Both the position numbers and the translations under genes were made by a program. The notes under the pieces were generated by a model. That model saw only the letters and a program-made list of their open reading frames with translations. It was not told the DNA's origin and made no database searches. A stretch of 43,799 nt of DNA from an uncultured Ruminococcus sp. (GTDB lineage: Bacteria > Bacillota > Clostridia > Oscillospirales > Ruminococcaceae), in contig CADALT010000037.1 in the NCBI GenBank assembly GCA_902788785.1, positions 1-43,799 of the forward strand. The letters are read 5' to 3'. Positions 40,140-43,799 of the stretch are shown here, one piece after another (position 1 is the stretch's first letter; the number at the start of each line of letters is the position of its first letter).

Positions 40140-40172
40140 CCCCTCACCGACTTTTCAGCACAGAAAATACAA

Positions 40173-40218
40173 TGCCCTCAGCGCTTAACCACGTTAAACG
40201 CCGAGGGCAATTTTTATT
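40173..40218. terminator. Bidirectional terminator
   Basis: Arms TGCCCTC (40173-40179) and GAGGGCA (40203-40209) with inner GCG/CGC and TTAAC/GTTAA steps. ATTTTTATT follows on the plus strand and TTGTATTTT on the minus strand. It ends the 39474 gene and the convergent gene at 40220. Confidence 0.85.
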
Positions 40219-40219
40219 A

Positions 40220-41182
40220 TCAGAACTTGTTTTTCTTACTGCCGCCAAATATTATGACCAGCGCCGCCGACACCGCAAATACCGCCAGATACAGCAGCGA
40301 ACCTTTCATGTAGCTGTGATGTATCACAGTCACCATCGCATTATCGCCGTTTACTTCACGCATCTTAGTGGTGTAGCCGCCAAAACCGTAACTTCTCTTG
40401 ACTTCGCTCTTGTCGCCGCCCTCGAAAATATCCTGCGTCGCCAGAGCCAGCGCCTTCTTGTCCACACTTCGCTCGCCCAGACGTGCATCTTCGAGCTTGC
40501 CGCTCATCTCATTTACTTCGTCCACCATAGAATCAGGAAGGTTTATATAATAGCTGTCCGCAGTCTTCGTTTCACCCTCGCAGGGTATGTCAAAGGAGCG
40601 CACCTCGCCGCCGTCTTTTTCAAGCACGGTTATCTTCGCAGGCTTTATCATATGGTTTTCTTCCGAATATTCGTCGATTCTTATGCGCCTTGTGAAATCC
40701 TCATCGAGCAGTTTCTTAACTTCATCGGCACAGTCAGCCTTCGCAAACTCCCTGACATCTATCATGCCTACCGTTTTCAACATATCTATTTTTTTATCAC
40801 CAAGATCCATATCCTCGTCCGCTACCGCTGCAAATATGCCCTTGGAAAATTCGTTCATACCGTCCTTGTCGTACATCACGATAGATACGTCTACATCCAT
40901 ATTCAAAAACAGGAAATTATACAGAAAACTATTGCGATTTCTTATACGTGCATCATCGAGCAAAGACCTCATATAAAATCTTGCCCTTGCCGAGTTGTTC
41001 TCTTTGTCATTAACAGCTTCAAATTCAGGGTGTATCATTTCATATGACCTCTCCGCATATCCCTGATGGCTTCTGTCCAGATCATCCCCGACGACCTTTC
41101 TTATAAATACCGCCGCAGCCGCATTCACAAGTACCGTCAGTGCGATCACCACCGACAAACTTACTATCACACGTTTCTTCAT
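40220..41182 (-). CDS. Membrane-anchored hypothetical protein, 320 aa
   Basis: I do not recognise the family. A membrane segment at about 4-26 (VIVSLSVVIALTVLVNAAAAVF) is followed by a large charged domain (about 30-285) and a second membrane segment at about 292-312, then GGSKKNKF, so the domain probably lies outside the cell between two anchors. GGAGG lies 10 nt before the ATG at 41182; the longer frame lacks such a site. It has its own promoter and a terminator, so it is monocistronic. Confidence 0.72.
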   Translation of the reverse strand: MKKRVIVSLSVVIALTVLVNAAAAVFIRKVVGDDLDRSHQGYAERSYEMIHPEFEAVNDKENNSARARFYMRSLLDDARIRNRNSFLYNFLFLNMDVDVSIVMYDKDGMNEFSKGIFAAVADEDMDLGDKKIDMLKTVGMIDVREFAKADCADEVKKLLDEDFTRRIRIDEYSEENHMIKPAKITVLEKDGGEVRSFDIPCEGETKTADSYYINLPDSMVDEVNEMSGKLEDARLGERSVDKKALALATQDIFEGGDKSEVKRSYGFGGYTTKMREVNGDNAMVTVIHHSYMKGSLLYLAVFAVSAALVIIFGGSKKNKF

Positions 41183-41220
41183 GTTAATTCGTCCTCCGTT
41201 CTTTCCAAAACCACAAGCCA

Positions 41221-41249
41221 ATTATATCACAACCATGTCCCAAAGTCAA
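41221..41249 (-). promoter_or_regulatory. Promoter of the 320-aa membrane protein
   Basis: Minus strand -35 TTGACT (41244-41249), 17-bp spacer, extended -10 TGATATAAT (TATAAT at 41221-41226). Confidence 0.8.
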
Positions 41250-41351
41250 TAATATATTAAACAGCATAATTTCACCCATTTCCCGACCACAGTCCTAATA
41301 TCAAACCCCTGCGGTGGGGCTATTGGAAAATTTTAATGTCATTTGCTTATA

Positions 41352-41400
41352 TCAAAAAAACAGCCCGCAGAAACGCTTAAAGAACGTCCCTGTGGGTCTG
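41352..41400 (-). terminator. Terminator of the 41377-41613 gene remnant
   Basis: On the minus strand CAG-CCC-CAG-ACG pairs with CGT-CTG-GGG-CTG (41385-41400 with 41361-41375, small internal loops), followed by TTTTTTT. The stop codon of the remnant lies in its loop. A functional terminator next to a start-less frame suggests a formerly expressed gene. Confidence 0.75.
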
Positions 41401-41613
41401 TGGTTGATCTTCCGGCTCAAAAACGATTTGAGGCTCTCCTTTTTTCCTAAGTCTGAAACCGGCAACAAATACATTGTCATTCAGGATATACACTGTACAA
41501 TAAGGAGAAGCAAGTACTTTTTCGGGTAATTTGCGACCTGTTCCTACAGCGCACTCCTGTTCTCCGTTATCATTAAATCTGACATTCAGGATAGTATAAT
41601 TCGGCTTATGCGG
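41377..41613 (-). pseudogene. 5'-truncated gene remnant or unusual small gene, 78 codons
   Basis: The minus strand is open from just after a TAA at 41614-41616 to the TAA at 41377. It reads like a real protein (NYTILNVRFND, then CTVYILNDNVFVAGFRLRKK, then PEDQPQTHRDVL). No ATG, GTG or TTG with a ribosome binding site occurs near its beginning; the only early candidate is a CTG. I do not recognise the family. A lost 5' part through deletion or frameshift is the simplest reading. The rest of 41250-41735 shows nothing apart from this remnant and terminators. Confidence 0.5.
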
Positions 41614-41702
41614 TTATTATGATAGTAATAGCAATTGCATATTTATATAGTAAGCAGCTTTCTCAACTTGTCTTACAATGTTTGTCTGAAAAATTCTTTA
41701 TA

Positions 41703-41729
41703 CCCCCTGCCATAAAAAACAGCAGGGGG
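41703..41729 (-). terminator. Terminator-like hairpin after malQ
   Basis: A perfect 8-bp GC-rich stem (41703-41710 with 41722-41729) with an A/T-rich 11-nt loop lies just past the malQ stop. The T run after it is weak (TATAAAGAATTTTT). Confidence 0.6.
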
Positions 41730-41735
41730 CTAACA

Positions 41736-43247
41736 TCATTTCTCTTTATCCTTCTTTTCCACAGCAGGCGCTCTGCCGTAGATCTCGGTGAGTTCCGCCA
41801 GACGTTCTGCCAGCTTGTCATCAAGCCTGCCCATGTCGTCCAGCCGCCACTTCCAGTTCTCGCCCACAGTTGAGGGCGTGTTCATTCTTGCGTCATTGCC
41901 GAGCCCCAGCAGATCCTGCATCTGTGTCACGGCAGTATCGCAAATGCTCGACCAGCACAGCCTTATCATCGCCCAGGGTATGTCGATATCCCTCTTGACG
42001 TTCAGATATTTCCTGCACTGATCCAGAGTCTCCTTGTCCGCAGATTTCGCCCAGCCCAGTATAGTCTCATTATCGTGAGTGCCCGTATAGCATACGCTGT
42101 TTGCGGTCTTGTAGTTATGGGGAAGATACCCGTTGTCCGCACCGCTGCCGAATCCGAATTCCAGCACCTTCATTCCGGGATAACCTGCGGCATCGAGCAT
42201 CTTGTTCACCTTCTTTGTAAGAAAGCCCAGATCCTCCGCAATTATATCCAGCTCGCCCAGACTCCTGCTGACTGCCTTGAAAAGCTTCATATCAGGTCCC
42301 TTGCTCCAGTGACCCTTCCTAGCATTCTTAGCCCCGTAGGGTATGCAATAGAAGCTCTCAAATCCACGGAAATGGTCGATCCTCACCGTATCGTATATCT
42401 CGAAAGCCGAACGTATCCTTTCGATCCACCAGCGGTACTTGTCCTTAGCAATTATATCCCAGCGGTAAACAGGGTTGCCCCACAGCTGACCGTCCGCCGT
42501 AAAATCATCGGGCGGACAGCCTGCCACCTCCACAGGCTTCCTGTTCTTATCAAGATAAAAATATTCGGGCTGACACCAGACATCCACGCTGTCATAAGCA
42601 CAGTATATCGGTATATCACCAATGATGCGCACGCCGTGGTCGTTTGCGTACTTCTTCAGCTTCTTCCACTGCCTGAAATACTCATACTGCACAAAGCACC
42701 AGAAATCTATATCCTCCGCATACTCCTTGCTTGCCTGCTTTACAGCCTTGCCCTTGCGCATTTTCAGTGACTCTTCCCATTCATACCAGCCCTTGCCGTC
42801 ATGGGCATCTTTCAGCGCCATGAACAGACCGTAGTCATAGACCCAGTCACGGTTCTCTATAACAAATTTTGCGAACCCCTTTGCAGGGTTCTTGCGGAAA
42901 CGCTTGTGTGCTATCCTCAGCACCTTGAAAATGTTCTCGTAAATGATGCCGTAATCGACCTTGTCCTTAGCCTCGCCCCATTTCACGTCCTTGTAGTCCT
43001 CCGCTTTCAGGTAGCCGTCCTCTTCAAGCTGTTCAAAGTCGATGAAGTACGGGTTGCCTGCGTGTATGGAGAAACTCTGATAGGGCGAATCTCCGTAGCT
43101 TGTGGGCGATACGGGCAGTATCTGCCAGCAGCTCTGCTTGGCTTTCACCAGAAAGTCCACAAACTCATAAGCCTCTTTGCCCATTTTGCCGATACCGTAG
43201 TCATTCGGCAGGGACGATATATGCATAAGTATTCCGCTTTTTCTCAT
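41736..43247 (-). CDS. malQ: 4-alpha-glucanotransferase (amylomaltase)
   Basis: The 503-aa GH77 enzyme transfers alpha-1,4-glucan segments between maltooligosaccharides. Signatures: GILMHISSLPNDYGIG at 5-20, WQILPVSPTSYGDSPYQSFS near 42-62, GDIPIYCAYDSVDVW near 217-231, RIDHFRGFESFYCIP near 292-306 (catalytic Asp), EDLGFLT near 339 and YTGTHDNETILGW near 387-399. The ATG at 43247 has AAGGAG 8 nt upstream; the longer open frame upstream includes the promoter and tRNA terminator and is not coding. It is a single gene with its own promoter, in keeping with starch or glycogen use. Confidence 0.96.
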   Translation of the reverse strand: MRKSGILMHISSLPNDYGIGKMGKEAYEFVDFLVKAKQSCWQILPVSPTSYGDSPYQSFSIHAGNPYFIDFEQLEEDGYLKAEDYKDVKWGEAKDKVDYGIIYENIFKVLRIAHKRFRKNPAKGFAKFVIENRDWVYDYGLFMALKDAHDGKGWYEWEESLKMRKGKAVKQASKEYAEDIDFWCFVQYEYFRQWKKLKKYANDHGVRIIGDIPIYCAYDSVDVWCQPEYFYLDKNRKPVEVAGCPPDDFTADGQLWGNPVYRWDIIAKDKYRWWIERIRSAFEIYDTVRIDHFRGFESFYCIPYGAKNARKGHWSKGPDMKLFKAVSRSLGELDIIAEDLGFLTKKVNKMLDAAGYPGMKVLEFGFGSGADNGYLPHNYKTANSVCYTGTHDNETILGWAKSADKETLDQCRKYLNVKRDIDIPWAMIRLCWSSICDTAVTQMQDLLGLGNDARMNTPSTVGENWKWRLDDMGRLDDKLAERLAELTEIYGRAPAVEKKDKEK

Positions 43248-43314
43248 ATCATACGCTCCTTCGGGGAAACCTCCCCTGATGCTTATATATCTCAGGTCGT
43301 TGCCTACAAAATAT

Positions 43315-43343
43315 ATTGTAACATATTCCCCTGTTTTTTTCAA
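43315..43343 (-). promoter_or_regulatory. Promoter for malQ
   Basis: Minus strand -35 TTGAAA (43338-43343), 17-bp spacer, -10 TACAAT (43315-43320). Predicted leader about 60 nt. Confidence 0.65.
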
Positions 43344-43360
43344 GAGCGTTTGCCCATAAA

Positions 43361-43395
43361 TCAAAAAAAGACCCCTGAATGGTCTTTCAGGGGTC
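43361..43395 (-). terminator. Terminator of the tRNA cluster
   Basis: A perfect 10-bp stem (43386-43395 with 43370-43379) and a 6-nt loop, followed on the minus strand by TTTTTTT. It starts 2 nt past tRNA-Gly(CCC). Confidence 0.92.
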
Positions 43396-43396
43396 A

Positions 43397-43469
43397 AGCG
43401 GATTACGAGACTCGAACTCGCCACATCCACCTTGGGAAGGTGGCGCTCTACCGGATGAGCTAAATCCGC
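43397..43469 (-). tRNA. tRNA-Gly(CCC)
   Basis: A canonical cloverleaf of 73 nt: acceptor GCGGATT/AATCCGC with T at the discriminator position, D arm AGCTC...GAGC, anticodon stem CCACC/GGTGG around loop TTCCCAA (anticodon CCC, reads GGG), T arm with TTCGAGT. The 3' CCA is not encoded. Very similar to the tRNA-Gly(GCC) 160 bp away, so a duplicate with a changed anticodon. Confidence 0.95.
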
Positions 43470-43470
43470 A

Positions 43471-43506
43471 TTTTAAAAAATGTGCCGAACATTACATTCG
43501 GCACAT
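43471..43506 (-). terminator. Terminator-like hairpin between two tRNA-Gly sequences
   Basis: A perfect 10-bp stem (43497-43506 with 43480-43489) and a 7-nt loop, followed on the minus strand by TTTTTT and then directly by tRNA-Gly(CCC). It would end or weaken transcription after the Gly(UCC)-like tRNA. Confidence 0.75.
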
Positions 43507-43510
43507 AGCT

Positions 43511-43584
43511 TGGAGCGGGTCACTTGAGTTAAACAAGTATCACCTCTCAGGAAGAAAGGCATTCTAGCGTTGAAATAAACCCGC
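43511..43584 (-). tRNA. Degenerate tRNA-Gly(UCC)-like cloverleaf
   Basis: The 74 nt including an encoded CCA fit every position of a tRNA-Gly(UCC). The acceptor is GCGGGTT/GACCCGC (7 bp, one G-U) with discriminator T. The anticodon stem is CCTTT/AGAGG with loop CTTCCTG (anticodon TCC), and the T stem ACTTG/CAAGT is perfect. The loops are abnormal: D loop AACGCTA has C where G19 belongs, T loop TTTAACT has T for C56, position 37 is T, and the D stem has a T-T mismatch at 10-25. G19-C56, which joins the D and T loops, is therefore lost. It may be a tRNA used outside translation (as staphylococcal cell-wall tRNA-Gly) or a decaying gene. Confidence 0.7.
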
Positions 43585-43596
43585 ATTGTAAAATCA

Positions 43597-43621
43597 CGCC
43601 CCGACGCAGAACATCGGGGCG
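43597..43621 (-). terminator. GC-rich hairpin after tRNA-Gly(GCC)
   Basis: An 8-bp perfect stem (43614-43621 with 43597-43604) and 9-nt loop, followed on the minus strand by TGATTTTAC. It lies between tRNA-Gly(GCC) and the Gly(UCC)-like tRNA; termination would be partial because of the short T run. Confidence 0.6.
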
Positions 43622-43626
43622 ATAAG

Positions 43627-43699
43627 AGCGGATTACGAGGCTCGAACTCGCTACCTCCACCTTGGCAAGGTGGCGCTCTACCAGATGAGCTAAATCCGC
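43627..43699 (-). tRNA. tRNA-Gly(GCC)
   Basis: A canonical 73-nt cloverleaf: acceptor GCGGATT/AATCCGC, discriminator T, anticodon loop TTGCCAA (anticodon GCC, reads GGC and GGU), T loop TTCGAGC. No encoded CCA. It starts 5 nt after tRNA-Phe. Confidence 0.97.
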
Positions 43700-43704
43700 A
43701 AAAA

Positions 43705-43780
43705 TGGTGCTTCCGAGTGGAATTGAACCACCGACACGGGGATTTTCAGTCCCCTGCTCTACCGACTGAGCTACAGAAGC
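43705..43780 (-). tRNA. tRNA-Phe(GAA)
   Basis: A canonical 76-nt cloverleaf including an encoded CCA: acceptor GCTTCTG/CGGAAGC, D arm AGCTCAGTCGGTAGAGC, anticodon stem GGGGA/TCCCC with loop CTGAAAA (anticodon GAA), T loop TTCAATT. It is the first tRNA of the cluster visible in the window; the cluster promoter lies beyond the window end. Confidence 0.97.
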
Positions 43781-43799
43781 ATATAAGCGACCCGGATGA

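Noticed and set aside
43248-43430. 61-residue N-terminal extension of MalQ
   Set aside because: The extension would cover the malQ promoter and the tRNA terminator, while the ATG at 43247 has a good ribosome binding site and matches the family N-terminus.

Overview
The window looks like a chromosomal segment of a Gram-positive, spore-forming member of the Clostridia, most likely a Ruminococcus-type organism (Oscillospiraceae). This is inferred from the strong AGGAGG-type ribosome binding sites, frequent TTG/GTG starts, the spoIIA operon and spoIVB, the clostridial order of plsX-rnc-radical SAM-smc-ftsY, and the protein sequences. Composition is roughly half GC in genes and AT-rich between them. 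I cannot name the species from sequence alone.

Region 1 (1-28,900) is almost entirely minus-strand housekeeping. In transcription order it holds prfC; infC-rpmI-rplT; rlmB-like, dprA and topA; trmFO, a membrane protein and a lipoprotein; plsX-rnc-radical SAM-(two unknown genes)-smc-ftsY-(unknown)-rdgB (broken)-yhbY-nadD-yqeK-[type I toxin-antitoxin-like module]-rsfS; leuS; rpsU; and yqeG with three unknown genes. The products serve translation, ribosome maturation, tRNA modification, chromosome dynamics, NAD synthesis and lipid synthesis. One plus-strand orphan gene (DUF7668-like) sits between leuS and rpsU. The gene-poor gaps hold a 187-bp element with inverted ends, a 95-bp tandem repeat array between prfC and infC, a long rpsU leader and an infC leader.

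Region 2 (29,000-32,510) holds a small membrane protein gene (minus) and then the plus-strand sporulation block spoIVB, spoIIAA, spoIIAB, sigF. These products gate and execute forespore-specific gene expression.

Region 3 (32,560-39,020) is a minus-strand accessory cluster. It starts with four small membrane proteins (two or three related), two GntR/YtrA-type regulators, an ABC ATPase, four ABC-2-type permeases and a CPBP membrane protease. Its single strong promoter is covered by TGTATA/TATACA palindromes. This layout suggests a self-regulated envelope-stress or peptide-resistance system.

Region 4 (39,030-43,799) holds two unrecognised plus-strand genes, a membrane-anchored protein, a 5'-truncated gene remnant, malQ, and a tRNA cluster (Phe-GAA, Gly-GCC, a degenerate Gly-UCC-like tRNA, Gly-CCC).

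The most interesting signals are: (a) the toxin-antitoxin-like module with two consensus promoters facing each other and a ribosome-binding-site-masking hairpin, lodged inside the conserved yqeK-rsfS operon; (b) a tRNA-Gly(UCC)-like cloverleaf with intact stems but altered D, T and anticodon loops; (c) the mosaic 95-bp repeat array; (d) the YtrA-type ABC cluster with duplicated small membrane proteins; and (e) a radical SAM protein fused to a zinc-ribbon domain.
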